59,490 nucleotides of DNA from Acidobacteriota bacterium. Its GTDB lineage: Bacteria; Acidobacteriota; UBA4820; DSQY01. Under the pieces are notes generated by a model. The model was not told the DNA's origin. It did no database searches and worked only from the letters and a program-made list of their open reading frames with translations. The DNA is taken from the NCBI GenBank assembly GCA_040752915.1, contig JBFMHB010000008.1:1-59490 (forward strand), given 5' to 3'. Below, one piece after another: positions 15,268 to 24,266 of this stretch; the stretch's first letter is position 1; every line of letters starts with the position of its first letter. The translations under genes and the position numbers were made by a program.

Positions 15268-17034
15268 ATGGAGCAGCTCGGACAAGAAGATCCCAAGAGC
15301 ACGCAGCGTTTTGTCGTGGCCATGGTGGTCATGATGGCCCTCATCGGGGTCTGGTCCCTGTTCACGGGAACGCGCCAGGGTTCTCCTCCCGCCCCCGCGC
15401 CCGTCCCGGCCGCCCAGGGGGGCGCGAGGCCTCCTGCGGAGTCGCTGGCGGCCCCTTCGGTGGAGGCCGCGGGGCCCGCGGCGAGCGCCTTGACCGTGGC
15501 GGATACCGCGGAACGGCAGATCACCTTGGAAAGCGAGGACCTCCGGCTGGTCCTGAGCAACCGTGGCGCCGTTCTCACCCGCGTAGAATTGAAGAAGTAC
15601 CGGTTGAAGGACGGACCCCTGGACGAGCTCGTCTCACCCCTGTCGGCGGCTTCGGGGCGGTACCCCCTCGCGATCCAGTCGGGGACCAAGGCCTTCGACG
15701 ATGCCGCCGGACAGGCGTTGTTCCACGTGGAACAACGCACGGGACCGGCGGGGGAGAAGGTGGCCGAATTCTCCTGGTCGGACGGGAAGGGAAACGCGGT
15801 CCGGAAGGTCTTTACCCTTCCGGGCGCGGGCTACCTCCTGGGATTCGAGGCCTCGGCCGAGATGGACGGCAAGGCGCTTTCACCGGTTCCGCTGGCCTGG
15901 GGACCCGGCTTCGCGGCCCTGAACGCGCAGCAGGCCAAGAACCGGTATTTCCAGCAGGAGTACGTGGGCTTGCTGGAGGCGGGGAGCTTCAAGAAGGTCA
16001 AGCGCGCCGACAAGGTGACCGGGGACAAGGCGCCCGTCACCGACTCCTACGGGACGAAGGGTCCCATCGCCTGGGCCGCCATCAGCAACAACTACTTCGC
16101 CGCGGCGCTCCTGCCGGATGCCCCGATGCCCTGGGTGCGGGTGGTCACCGAAGCCCTTTCACCCGAGCTGCAAAAGGTCCATCCGGCGGAAAACGACATC
16201 ACGCTGGTGGCCGGATTTACGGGGAAGGGGAGGCTCTTCCTTGGACCCAAGCAGTGGGGGCTTCTTTCGGGCGTCGCGGACCAGTTCAACCGCCTCACCG
16301 ACTGGGGATGGCTCACCCCCCTGTGCGGACTTCTCCTGTGGGGCCTGAAGAAGCTTTACTCCTTCGCGGGAAACTACGGGATCGCCATCATCCTCATCAC
16401 CTTGCTGATCAAGGTCGCGTTCTATCCGTTGACCCAGGGCTCCATGGTGAAAATGAAGCAGATGGGCGACACCATGAAGCGCCTCAAGCCCCAGGTGGAC
16501 CGGATCAAGGCCAAGTACAAGAAGATGGGAAAGGACATGGCCACCCGGCAGAAAATGAACGAGGAGATGATGGCCCTGTACCAGAAGGAGGGCATCAATC
16601 CCCTCGGACAGATGAGCGGGTGCCTCCCGCTCCTCCTGCAGATGCCCATCTTCTTCGCCCTCTTCGAACTCCTCCCCAGGGCGATCGAACTCCGGGGCGC
16701 CCCCTTCTTCGGGTGGATCCAGGACCTCTCGATCCCCGACCCCTACTACGTCACGCCGCTTCTGATGGGCGCCACCATGATCGTGTCCACCCGGATGTCG
16801 GGTTCCCAGGGCCTGGAGGGGGCTCAAAAACTCATGCTCTGGTTCATGCCCGTCATGTTCACCTGGTTCTGCCTTTGGGCTCCCGCGGGACTGACGGTCT
16901 ACTGGCTCGCCAACAACGTCCTGACCATGGGGCAACAGGCCCTCATCAACCGTCAGGCGGCGGCCCGGGCCCTCGAGGCCGAGAAGGCCCGAAAGTCCAC
17001 GCCGAAGGGGCCGTCCCGTCCCTCCCGTGCCTGA
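15268..17034 (+). CDS. yidC: Membrane protein insertase YidC
   Basis: A 588-aa inner-membrane insertase of the Gram-negative type. It has an N-terminal membrane anchor (about residues 13-33), a large periplasmic beta-domain (about 70-360), and the conserved C-terminal five-helix core with LYSFAGNYGIAIILITLLIK, the cytoplasmic helical hairpin (MKQMGDTMKRLKPQVDRIKAKY), and NPLGQMSGCLPLLLQMPIFFALF. The start is fixed by GAGGAGCGG before the ATG at 15268. A perfect parS palindrome is embedded in the periplasmic-domain coding sequence. The 3' end overlaps mnmE by 8 bp. Confidence 0.96.
   Translation: MEQLGQEDPKSTQRFVVAMVVMMALIGVWSLFTGTRQGSPPAPAPVPAAQGGARPPAESLAAPSVEAAGPAASALTVADTAERQITLESEDLRLVLSNRGAVLTRVELKKYRLKDGPLDELVSPLSAASGRYPLAIQSGTKAFDDAAGQALFHVEQRTGPAGEKVAEFSWSDGKGNAVRKVFTLPGAGYLLGFEASAEMDGKALSPVPLAWGPGFAALNAQQAKNRYFQQEYVGLLEAGSFKKVKRADKVTGDKAPVTDSYGTKGPIAWAAISNNYFAAALLPDAPMPWVRVVTEALSPELQKVHPAENDITLVAGFTGKGRLFLGPKQWGLLSGVADQFNRLTDWGWLTPLCGLLLWGLKKLYSFAGNYGIAIILITLLIKVAFYPLTQGSMVKMKQMGDTMKRLKPQVDRIKAKYKKMGKDMATRQKMNEEMMALYQKEGINPLGQMSGCLPLLLQMPIFFALFELLPRAIELRGAPFFGWIQDLSIPDPYYVTPLLMGATMIVSTRMSGSQGLEGAQKLMLWFMPVMFTWFCLWAPAGLTVYWLANNVLTMGQQALINRQAAARALEAEKARKSTPKGPSRPSRA
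15719..15734. promoter_or_regulatory. parS centromere site inside yidC
   Basis: TGTTCCACGTGGAACA is a perfect 16-bp palindrome matching the bacterial parS consensus (TGTTNCACGTGNAACA). Flanking bases extend the symmetry to 20 bp (15717-15736). parA and parB lie 5-6 kb downstream, so this should be a ParB loading site. Confidence 0.9.
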
Positions 17035-18379
17035 TCTGGGAGGGACCATCGCGGCGGAGGCCACTCCCCCCGGGAGGGGCGCCGTTCGGGTGGTGAGGAT
17101 TTCGGGCCCGCTGGCCGGGCCTTTTCTTGAGAGCCACTTCCACCCTGTGGGTCCCCCGCCCTCCGAAGCCCCCCGGCGGTTGTGCCTGGGAGAGTTGCGT
17201 CGGGAGGATGGAAGGCCTCTGGACCGCGCCCTGGCGGTCCTTTTCCTGGGGCCCGATTCGCTCACCGGCGAGGACGTTGCGGAAATCCAGGTACACGGGT
17301 CTCCGGGGGTGGTTCGAGGGTGCCTGGATCTCTGCTTCCGATTCGGGATCCGGCAGGCGCGCCCCGGGGAGTTCCTCTGGAGGGCCGTGAGCCTGGGTAA
17401 GATGAGCCTGACGGAGGCGGAGGCGGTGGACGCCATGGTCGCCGCGGATACCGAGGCCCTCGCCCTGAGGGCGGCCTCGGCGCTGGGCGGGCGCCTCGCC
17501 GGGCGCCTGTCGGGCCTGAGCGCGCGGTTGCTGGAGCTCCGGGCGGCCTGGGAGGCCCGGCTCGATTTTCCTGAGGAGCTGGGGGAGGCGGCCTCCCCGC
17601 AGGAGACGGCGGAGCTCGAAGGGCTGGCCTCCGGTCTGGCCGCCCTCGCGCGGGAAGGGGAGATCGGGGCCAGGATGAAGCGGGGCTGGAGCGTGGCCAT
17701 CGTGGGGCCGCCCAATTCCGGCAAATCCTCCCTGTTCAACCGGCTCCTGAGCCGGGAGCGAGCCCTGGTGACGCCCCATCCCGGAACCACCCGCGACGTG
17801 CTCGAAGAGACGCTGGAAATCGGCGGCCTTCCCCTCGTCGTGAAGGACACGGCGGGGGTCCGGGAGGCCGTGGGCGAGGTGGAGGGCCTCGGCGTGGAGC
17901 GCGGTCTGGAGGCTGCGGCGGCCTCGGATGGCACCCTTCTGGTTTTCGACGCTTCGAAGGGGTGGGGGGAGGAGGAGGAGGCCGTTCTCGCCCGCCTCGA
18001 GCGCCCTCCCATCCTTACGCTGGCCAACAAGCGGGACCTGTGCTCCGCTGGGCCGACCCACCCGGGCGCCCTGCCCGTGAGCGCCCTCACGGGGCAGGGC
18101 CTGGATGAGCTTGTGGGGGCCCTCAGGGCCTGGATGGGGGAGGTTCCCCCGACGGGAGGGGAAATCCCGCCCGCCGGGGAGAGGCAGGCGCAGGCCGTGT
18201 CCAGGGCCGCCGCCGCCGTGGCGGAAGCCCTCCAGGGACATCGTGAAGGCGTGGGGCTCGAAGTCAGTCTGAGCGCCCTTTCCGCGGCCCATCGGTGGCT
18301 TCGAGAGGCCCTCTCGGGTGAGGGATCGGACGAGGAGCTCTACGAACGCATCTTCTCCCGCTTCTGCATCGGGAAGTGA
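17027..18379 (+). CDS. mnmE: tRNA modification GTPase MnmE
   Basis: With MnmG it installs the carboxymethylaminomethyl group on U34 of certain tRNAs. The 450-aa protein has the N-terminal folate-binding domain (APPGRGAV-like segment [15 protein letters not shown]), a helical domain, and an inserted G domain with G1 [10 protein letters not shown]2 HPGTTRD, G3 DTAG and G4 NKRD. It ends with the catalytic FCIGK motif. The GTG start at 17027 overlaps yidC by 8 bp. mnmG follows on the same strand. Confidence 0.96.
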   Translation: MPDLGGTIAAEATPPGRGAVRVVRISGPLAGPFLESHFHPVGPPPSEAPRRLCLGELRREDGRPLDRALAVLFLGPDSLTGEDVAEIQVHGSPGVVRGCLDLCFRFGIRQARPGEFLWRAVSLGKMSLTEAEAVDAMVAADTEALALRAASALGGRLAGRLSGLSARLLELRAAWEARLDFPEELGEAASPQETAELEGLASGLAALAREGEIGARMKRGWSVAIVGPPNSGKSSLFNRLLSRERALVTPHPGTTRDVLEETLEIGGLPLVVKDTAGVREAVGEVEGLGVERGLEAAAASDGTLLVFDASKGWGEEEEAVLARLERPPILTLANKRDLCSAGPTHPGALPVSALTGQGLDELVGALRAWMGEVPPTGGEIPPAGERQAQAVSRAAAAVAEALQGHREGVGLEVSLSALSAAHRWLREALSGEGSDEELYERIFSRFCIGK

Positions 18380-18458
18380 GGCGCTCCATGGCGATCCGGC
18401 GCGAGACACCCGATGCGGCTCCTTGGGGATCCGCCCGGATTCCGGGGGGGGGCCTTTC

Positions 18459-20288
18459 ATGAGGTCGTGCGACGCCGTGGTCGTAGGGGGCGGCCACGCC
18501 GGGGCGGAGGCGGCGAGGGTGCTGGCCCGAAAGGGGCTCGACACGGTCCTCCTCACCGACTCCCTCAAAGCCCTCGCCCTCATGTCCTGCAACCCGGCCA
18601 TCGGAGGCCTGGGGAAGGGCCACCTCGTCCGCGAAATCGACGCGCTGGGCGGACTCATGGCGCGGGCCGCCGACGACACGGGGATCCACTTCCGTCTCCT
18701 GGGGGCCAGCCGGGGTCCCGCCGTGCAGGGGCTGAGGAGCCAGAACGACCGGGAGGCCTACCATCGAGCCGTCCGCGCCATTCTGGAGTCGGTCCCAGGG
18801 CTTCGGCTCCTGGAGGGGCGCGCCGTGGGGGTCCTTGTGGAAGGGGGACGGGCCGCCGGGGTGGGGCTCCTTGGAGGCGGAACCCTCCGGTGCCGGGCCG
18901 TGATCTTGACGACGGGCACCTTTCTGGGAGGCCTCATGCACCGGGGGGACGAGCGGACCCCGGGCGGGCGGGTGGGGGAGTTTGCGGCGGTCGAGCTTTC
19001 CGAGTGCCTCCAGCGCCTGGGTCTTCCCCTATTCCGGCTCAAGACGGGCACTCCGCCCCGATTGAAAAAGGCCAGCGTCCGATGGGACCGCACCACCCCT
19101 CAGGAGGGAGACCGTGACCCCGAGCCCTTCTCGGTTCTGAGCCGGCCCTTTCCGCGCCTCCCTCAGGTGTCCTGCCACCTGTCCCGCACCACTCCGGAGA
19201 CCCGAAAGGTCATCCTCGGGGCCCTTCACCGGTCGCCGCTGTTCACGGGGGCCATCCGCGGCCTGGGTCCGCGGTACTGTCCGTCCATCGAGGACAAGGT
19301 GGTTCGCTTTCCCCACAACGAGACCCATCAGGTCTTCCTGGAGCCCGACGGAATCGCGTCGGAGGAGATCTATCCAAACGGGCTGTCCACTTCCCTACCA
19401 AGGGATGTCCAGGAGGCGCTCGTCCGGACCGTTCCGGGGTTGGAGGAGGCGGAGTTCGTGCGCTACGGGTACGCCGTGGAGTACGACGCGGTGGACCCCA
19501 GGGCCCTGTCCGCCACCCTGGAGGCCAAGCACGTCCCCGGTCTGTACCTGGCGGGACAGGTGGTGGGAACCACGGGGTACGAGGAAGCCGCGGGGCTGGG
19601 CTTCTGGGCGGGCCTGAACGCTGCGCGCGCCCTTCGGAAGGAGGCGCCCTTTCTGCTCGGGCGGGAGGAGGCGTACCTGGGCGTGATGGTGGACGACTTG
19701 GTCACGCGGGGGGTCCTGGAGCCATACCGAATGTTGACTTCCCGGGCGGAATTCCGCCTCCTCCTGGACCGGCATTCCGCCTACCGGCGCCTGGCGGGGA
19801 AGACCGAGGCGGACGGACTTGCGTCCCCCGACGATCTGCGGATCCTGCGGGAGAGGGAGGCCAGGGTGGCCTCGGTCCTGGCGGATCTGGAGCGGATTTC
19901 CGCGCGAATCGACGGCGAGGGCGTGTCCCTCGCCAGGCTGTTGAGTCGTCCCGAGGAGTCCCTGGCCTCCGTGGCGCGCCACTTGGAGGCGGTCGCCGCC
20001 CTGGATCGACTGGAGGTCCACTACGTGGAGTCGGAGGTCAAGGGCCGGGGATACCGGGACCGCGAAAAGGCCGAGGCGGCAAGGCTGAAGGGCGCGCGTG
20101 CCCTGCGGCTTCCCCGGGATCTGGAGTACGGGGCCATCCCGGGACTGAGCCGGGAGGTGGTGGAGCGGCTTACGGCGGTCCGCCCCGAGACGCTGGACCA
20201 GGCTTCCAGGATTCCGGGCGTGACGCCCGCGGCGCTCCTGCGGATCCGTTTCGCCCTGCCAAGGAGGGGAAGACTTGAGCGCGGATGA
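18459..20288 (+). CDS. mnmG: tRNA U34 carboxymethylaminomethyl synthesis enzyme MnmG
   Basis: The FAD/NADH-dependent partner of MnmE. The 609-aa protein opens with the dinucleotide-binding motif [13 protein letters not shown], then [31 protein letters not shown], the FLKTGTPPR-type segment ([13 protein letters not shown]), and the second signature [22 protein letters not shown]. The ATG at 18459 follows a run of eight G residues. It overlaps rsmG by 14 bp. Confidence 0.97.
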   Translation: MRSCDAVVVGGGHAGAEAARVLARKGLDTVLLTDSLKALALMSCNPAIGGLGKGHLVREIDALGGLMARAADDTGIHFRLLGASRGPAVQGLRSQNDREAYHRAVRAILESVPGLRLLEGRAVGVLVEGGRAAGVGLLGGGTLRCRAVILTTGTFLGGLMHRGDERTPGGRVGEFAAVELSECLQRLGLPLFRLKTGTPPRLKKASVRWDRTTPQEGDRDPEPFSVLSRPFPRLPQVSCHLSRTTPETRKVILGALHRSPLFTGAIRGLGPRYCPSIEDKVVRFPHNETHQVFLEPDGIASEEIYPNGLSTSLPRDVQEALVRTVPGLEEAEFVRYGYAVEYDAVDPRALSATLEAKHVPGLYLAGQVVGTTGYEEAAGLGFWAGLNAARALRKEAPFLLGREEAYLGVMVDDLVTRGVLEPYRMLTSRAEFRLLLDRHSAYRRLAGKTEADGLASPDDLRILREREARVASVLADLERISARIDGEGVSLARLLSRPEESLASVARHLEAVAALDRLEVHYVESEVKGRGYRDREKAEAARLKGARALRLPRDLEYGAIPGLSREVVERLTAVRPETLDQASRIPGVTPAALLRIRFALPRRGRLERG

Positions 20289-20874
20289 CAGGATGGCCCT
20301 CTACCTCGAACTCCTCCTTTCCCGAAACGCGGGGGCCGGGCTCACCGCCTTCCGGGACCGGCAGGAGGTCCTTCGCAAGGGCATCGCCCCATCGCTTCAG
20401 GGGGAGCCGTTCCTGCCCAGGGGGGCCACCGTTCTGGACGTGGGGAGCGGGGGAGGGATCCCCTCCCTTCCCCTCGCCATCCACCGGCCCGATCTGGGGT
20501 TCGTCCTGTGCGAACCTTCGGGGGCCAAGGCGCAGTTTCTCCGGGAGGCCGTGGGCCTGTTGGGCGTGTCGGCCCAGGTGCGGTGCACCACGGTGGAGGA
20601 GGAACTTTCGCGCGGCGGGACCTACGGGGCCGTGACCGTGCGCGGGGTTCGCCTGAGGAGGGGACTGCTCAAGCGACTCGCCAAGGCCCTGGAGCCGGGC
20701 GGCTCGTTGCTGGTCTGGACGGGCGGGGATCGGGAGGCGCTCTACGCCGCATGGCTGCGGGCGCTCGGAGCGGACGTGCGGCGGATCGACATCCCCGAGG
20801 CGGGAATCGCCCTGCTGGCCGCCACTGTTCCACGTGGAACAGTGGCCCCCGGGGACCGGGACCCGCATCTCTGA
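20275..20874 (+). CDS. rsmG: 16S rRNA (guanine527-N7)-methyltransferase RsmG
   Basis: A 199-aa SAM-dependent methyltransferase. It has the SAM-binding motif [15 protein letters not shown] and the family pattern [20 protein letters not shown] at the N-terminus, with [13 protein letters not shown] in the middle. The TTG start at 20275 is supported by a strong AAGGAGGGG ribosome site. A 26-bp palindrome with a parS core forms part of its 3' coding region (residues around ATVPRGTVA), so the protein's C-terminus appears to be dictated partly by a DNA site. Confidence 0.9.
   Translation: MSADDRMALYLELLLSRNAGAGLTAFRDRQEVLRKGIAPSLQGEPFLPRGATVLDVGSGGGIPSLPLAIHRPDLGFVLCEPSGAKAQFLREAVGLLGVSAQVRCTTVEEELSRGGTYGAVTVRGVRLRRGLLKRLAKALEPGGSLLVWTGGDREALYAAWLRALGADVRRIDIPEAGIALLAATVPRGTVAPGDRDPHL
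20826..20841. promoter_or_regulatory. parS centromere site at the end of rsmG
   Basis: A second perfect TGTTCCACGTGGAACA. Symmetry extends outward to a 26-bp perfect palindrome (20821-20846). It is 96 bp upstream of the parA start, so ParB bound here could both nucleate the partition complex and affect parAB transcription. Confidence 0.92.
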
Positions 20875-20936
20875 GCGCCGTCCGGCGGGCTTCCCGGATG
20901 GCCGTGTCTGTGGTACAAGAGCGGGGGAGGAATCAC

Positions 20937-21698
20937 GTGGGAGACATCATCGCCGTGGCCAACCAAAAAGGCGGGGTCGGAAAGACTACGACGGTCATCA
21001 ACCTGGGGGCCTCGCTGGCCGCCGCCGAGCGCCGTGTCCTCCTGGTGGACTTCGATCCCCAGTCCAACTGCACCTCCGGAGTGGGGGCCGCCGCAGAGGA
21101 CGGCCGCACGGTTTACGCCTGCCTCTCCGGATCTCAGGCGCCCGAGGAGGTCATCGTCTCCTGCGGACTCCCCGGACTGAGCCTCCTTCCGGGATCGGTG
21201 TCGCTCGCCGGAGCGGAGGTGGAGCTTGCCGTCGCCCAGGACCGGGAGTTTGTCCTGAAGCGCCTCCTGGAGCCCATCAAGGACCGCTACGACTTCATCC
21301 TCGTGGACTGCCCCCCCTCCCTGGGCCTCCTCACCCTCAACGCCCTGGTGGCGGCCGACAGCGTGCTGATCCCCATCCAGGCGGAGTTCTTCGCCATGGA
21401 AGGGGTGAGCCAGCTCCTTCGCACCCTCGAGCGGGTCCGGGAGTCCCTGAACCCCGATCTGAAGGTGGCCGGCGTCCTCCTCACCATGGTGGACGAGCGG
21501 ACGAACCTGTCGAGGCAAGTGTCCTCCGAAGTGCAGCGGTTCTTCGGCGGCCGAGTCTTCCGTGTCGCCATCCCCCGAAACGTGAAGCTGGCCGAAGCGC
21601 CCTCCTTCGGACGCCCGGCCCTCCTGTACGACGTGGCCTCCCGGGGAGCGCAGTCGTACCTCTTGATGGCACAGGAGCTGCTCGCCCATGCATCCTAA
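20937..21698 (+). CDS. parA: Chromosome partitioning ATPase ParA
   Basis: A 253-aa deviant Walker ATPase that drives origin segregation. It begins with the Walker A motif NQKGGVGKTTT and continues with LLVDFDPQSNCT and the Walker B-type VDCPPSLGLLTLNAL. The GTG at 20937 is preceded by GGGGGAGG with good spacing; an in-frame ATG at 20898 is less likely. The 3' end overlaps parB by 11 bp. Two parS sites in the window indicate the chromosomal, not plasmid, system. Confidence 0.95.
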   Translation: MGDIIAVANQKGGVGKTTTVINLGASLAAAERRVLLVDFDPQSNCTSGVGAAAEDGRTVYACLSGSQAPEEVIVSCGLPGLSLLPGSVSLAGAEVELAVAQDREFVLKRLLEPIKDRYDFILVDCPPSLGLLTLNALVAADSVLIPIQAEFFAMEGVSQLLRTLERVRESLNPDLKVAGVLLTMVDERTNLSRQVSSEVQRFFGGRVFRVAIPRNVKLAEAPSFGRPALLYDVASRGAQSYLLMAQELLAHAS

Positions 21699-22533
21699 GA
21701 ACGTCCTCGGTCGAGGACTGGACGCGCTGATCGCCACGCCCGGCCCGGAGGCCAGGCGGGTCCTGGAGGTGGAGATCCATCGCCTGAGACCCAACCCGCG
21801 CCAGCCTCGGGCCCGGTTCCAGGAGGAATCCCTCGAGGATCTGGCCCGGTCCATCTCGTCCAACGGGATCCTCCAGCCGATCCTCGTCCGCCCTTCCGAC
21901 GGCTCCTACGAGATCATCGCGGGAGAACGGCGCTGGCGGGCGGCCCAGAAGGCGGGGCTCCACCGGGTACCCGTCCTGGTCAAGGAGGCCGCCGACGCGC
22001 AGATGCTGGAACTGGCGCTCGTGGAGAACCTCCAACGGGACGACCTCAATCCCGTGGAGGAGGCCCGGGCCTACCGGCTCCTCGTGGAGGATCTGGAGCT
22101 CACCCAGGAGGAGGTGGCGCGGCGCGTGGGGAAAGAGCGGGCCACCGTGGCGAACATGCTGCGGTTGCTCCACCTCTCCGAGCCCGCCCTCTCCGCCTTG
22201 GAAGAGGGACGGATCAGCGTGGGCCACGCCAAGGCCATCCTTTCCCGGCGCCGCAGGGAGGACCAGGCGGCCCTGCTCGACGCGATCCTCCGCCGCGGCC
22301 TATCGGTGCGGGAGGCCGAGGCCTTTCGGGTCAGAGAGCCGCGGGGTCCGGCGAACCCGTCCTTGGACCCTGACACGGAGAAGGCGGCCAGGACGCTGGG
22401 GCGCCACCTCGGCCTGCGGGTGGAGATCCAGCGGCGGGGGAAGGGCGGCCGGGTGGTCGTCTCCTTCCGCAATGAGGACGAACTCCAGGCCCTGTACGAC
22501 CGGCTCCTGGGAGAGAAGGGGAGAAATCCATGA
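21688..22533 (+). CDS. parB: Chromosome partitioning protein ParB
   Basis: A 281-aa parS-binding CTPase. It has the N-terminal ParA-interacting stretch ([11 protein letters not shown]), the CTP-binding/ParB box ([26 protein letters not shown]), the HTH segment ([26 protein letters not shown]) and a C-terminal dimerisation part ([21 protein letters not shown]). It overlaps parA upstream and the bactofilin gene downstream by 4 bp (ATGA), forming one tightly coupled parA-parB-bactofilin unit. Confidence 0.95.
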   Translation: MHPKNVLGRGLDALIATPGPEARRVLEVEIHRLRPNPRQPRARFQEESLEDLARSISSNGILQPILVRPSDGSYEIIAGERRWRAAQKAGLHRVPVLVKEAADAQMLELALVENLQRDDLNPVEEARAYRLLVEDLELTQEEVARRVGKERATVANMLRLLHLSEPALSALEEGRISVGHAKAILSRRRREDQAALLDAILRRGLSVREAEAFRVREPRGPANPSLDPDTEKAARTLGRHLGLRVEIQRRGKGGRVVVSFRNEDELQALYDRLLGEKGRNP

Positions 22534-22937
22534 TGGGAAAGCGGCCCGGCGAGGTGACCCAGGTGGGGGGGATGCTCGGAGAGGGCGTCGTCATGGAGGG
22601 GACCCTCACCTTCACGCAGACCTTCCGCGTGGACGGCGAATTCAAGGGCAAGGTGCTCCGGTCGGATCGGCTCGTGGTGGGGGAGAAGGGAAAGGTGAGC
22701 GGCGAGCTGGAGGTGAACTCCCTCGTGGTGTACGGCCGGGTCGAAGGGAAGGCCCTCGTGAAGGGCCCTGTGGAAATCCACCCCAAGGGCCGTCTTCTGG
22801 GAGAGCTGGAGATGACCTCCCCGCTCCTGACGGTGATGGACGGGGGTTTCGTGGAGGGCACGCTGCGGCTCGCCTCCGCCCGCGGGGCCGAGGCACCGGC
22901 GGAGAAGAAGCCCACTCAGGGCGGCGGCGGGAAATGA
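22530..22937 (+). CDS. Bactofilin (parAB-linked)
   Basis: A 135-aa polymer-forming cytoskeletal protein. The bactofilin core is a short right-handed beta-helix with repeated hydrophobic/Gly/Val turns: GTLTFTQTFRVDGEFKGKV, SDRLVVGEKGKVSGELEV, NSLVVYGRVEGKA, VEIHPKGRLLGELE. Flanking ends are disordered and charged. Its ATG overlaps the parB stop and its TGA overlaps the ATG of the next gene. In Myxococcus, bactofilins scaffold the ParABS system at the cell poles, so a role in chromosome segregation is a reasonable inference from position. Confidence 0.9.
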   Translation: MMGKRPGEVTQVGGMLGEGVVMEGTLTFTQTFRVDGEFKGKVLRSDRLVVGEKGKVSGELEVNSLVVYGRVEGKALVKGPVEIHPKGRLLGELEMTSPLLTVMDGGFVEGTLRLASARGAEAPAEKKPTQGGGGK

Positions 22938-24232
22938 GCGCCCGACCGGCGGGGGGACCGACCGTTCGAAGGGCCGACGTACCTCCCCAAGTTACGAAGC
23001 GGCGCCGGGAGGAGTGGACCAAGCGCCTTCTGGAGGCGGCGGGTGGCCGACGGGGGGTTGCGATCCTCTTCTCGGGGTCCGAGGCGGGGCTGGAGAGCTT
23101 CCGCGTATCTCCGAATTTCTACTACCTGACGGGTCTGGATCTGCCCGGAGCCTCCCTCCTCGTGGTTCTCGAGCGGGACCGGGCGGAGGAGACCCTGCTT
23201 CTCCCACCGGCCGACCCGGCGAAGGACCGGTGGAACGGACCCGGGCTGGACCCCGGCGGTCTCACGGCCCAGGCGGCGCCCGATCCCAAGCGCCTGCGAG
23301 CGATGAAACAGACGGGTTTCGACAGGATCCTGCTCGCGCACCAGTTGGAGGACGCCCTGGTCCGGCCCCTCCGCCAGGCGGAGGTCCTCTTCCTCGATTT
23401 TCCCGTGGACGCTCCCGACCCCAGGCCCGACGATCCCGTGGCCCGACGCCTCCTGGATCGGATGCCGTACCTGGCCGTGCTCCACGCGGGCCGCCTGCTC
23501 GGAGATCTTCGGCGGGTGAAGGACCCGGACGAACTCGAGCGAATGGCCCGCGCGGCGGCGGCGACGGACGCGGCCCTGCGCACCGTGCTGGGCCACCTGA
23601 GGCCCGGCCTGTACGAATACGAGGTGCAGGCCCTGGTGGAATACGTCTTTACGGCCTCGGGGGCGAGGGAACGGGCCTTCGCCTCCATCGTGGGCTCGGG
23701 GCCCAACTCCTGCCTCCTCCATTACGGCCAGAACCGGCGCCGGATGGAGGCCGGGGACCTGGTGATCTGCGACGTGGGAGCCCGGATGGGCGGGTACTGC
23801 GCCGACGAAACCCGGACCTTCCCGGTTTCCGGGAGGTTCACCCGACGCCAGGCCGAAGTGTACGACCTCGTTCTCGAGGCCCATGATGCGGCCGTCGCCG
23901 CGGTACGGCCGGGAGTCCTGGTTCGCGACGTCCACCAGGCGGCCCTCGAGATCATTCGAAAGGCCGGCCACGAGGCCCATTTCTTCCACGGCACCAGTCA
24001 TTACCTCGGGCTCGAAGCCCACGACACGGGTTCCTACGACCTGCCGCTCGAGCCGGGCGTTGTCCTTACCGTGGAACCGGGCGTGTACATCGCCGGGGAG
24101 AGCCTGGGGGTCCGGATCGAGGATGACGTGGTGGTGACGCCCTCGGGCGCCCGCCTCCTCACATCGGCCCCGCGTACGCGGCGCGACATCGAGCGCCGGC
24201 TCGCCGCCCGCCGAAGGCGCTGGATCGTCTGA
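22934..24232 (+). CDS. Xaa-Pro aminopeptidase (M24 family)
   Basis: A 432-aa pita-bread metallopeptidase. The N-terminal domain contains the aminopeptidase P pattern (FSGSEAGLESFRVSPNFYYLTGL). The catalytic domain shows the dinuclear metal ligands in order: Asp in CDVGARMGGY, Asp in CADETRTF, His in HGTSHYLGLEAHD, Glu in VEPGVYI and Glu in RIEDDVVVT. It removes N-terminal residues preceding proline. The ATG overlaps the bactofilin stop, so it is probably in the parAB transcript, though functional linkage is not obvious. It converges on glmS. Confidence 0.9.
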   Translation: MSARPAGGPTVRRADVPPQVTKRRREEWTKRLLEAAGGRRGVAILFSGSEAGLESFRVSPNFYYLTGLDLPGASLLVVLERDRAEETLLLPPADPAKDRWNGPGLDPGGLTAQAAPDPKRLRAMKQTGFDRILLAHQLEDALVRPLRQAEVLFLDFPVDAPDPRPDDPVARRLLDRMPYLAVLHAGRLLGDLRRVKDPDELERMARAAAATDAALRTVLGHLRPGLYEYEVQALVEYVFTASGARERAFASIVGSGPNSCLLHYGQNRRRMEAGDLVICDVGARMGGYCADETRTFPVSGRFTRRQAEVYDLVLEAHDAAVAAVRPGVLVRDVHQAALEIIRKAGHEAHFFHGTSHYLGLEAHDTGSYDLPLEPGVVLTVEPGVYIAGESLGVRIEDDVVVTPSGARLLTSAPRTRRDIERRLAARRRRWIV

Positions 24233-24239
24233 GGCGATC

Positions 24240-24264
24240 GGCGGAGGGATCCCTCCCCTCCGCC
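24240..24264. terminator. Hairpin between convergent pepP-like gene and glmS
   Basis: GGCGGAGGG (24240-24248) pairs perfectly with CCCTCCGCC (24256-24264) around a 7-nt loop, in the 34-bp gap between two convergent genes. No T-run follows on either strand, so it may be a bidirectional but weak or Rho-assisted stop. Confidence 0.45.
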
Positions 24265-24266
24265 GC

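Noticed and set aside
14512-20936. A replication origin with DnaA boxes within the rpmH-parA block
   Set aside because: I saw no TTATCCACA-type cluster nor an AT-rich unwinding region here, and dnaA is absent. The parS sites suggest the origin is near but not in the window.
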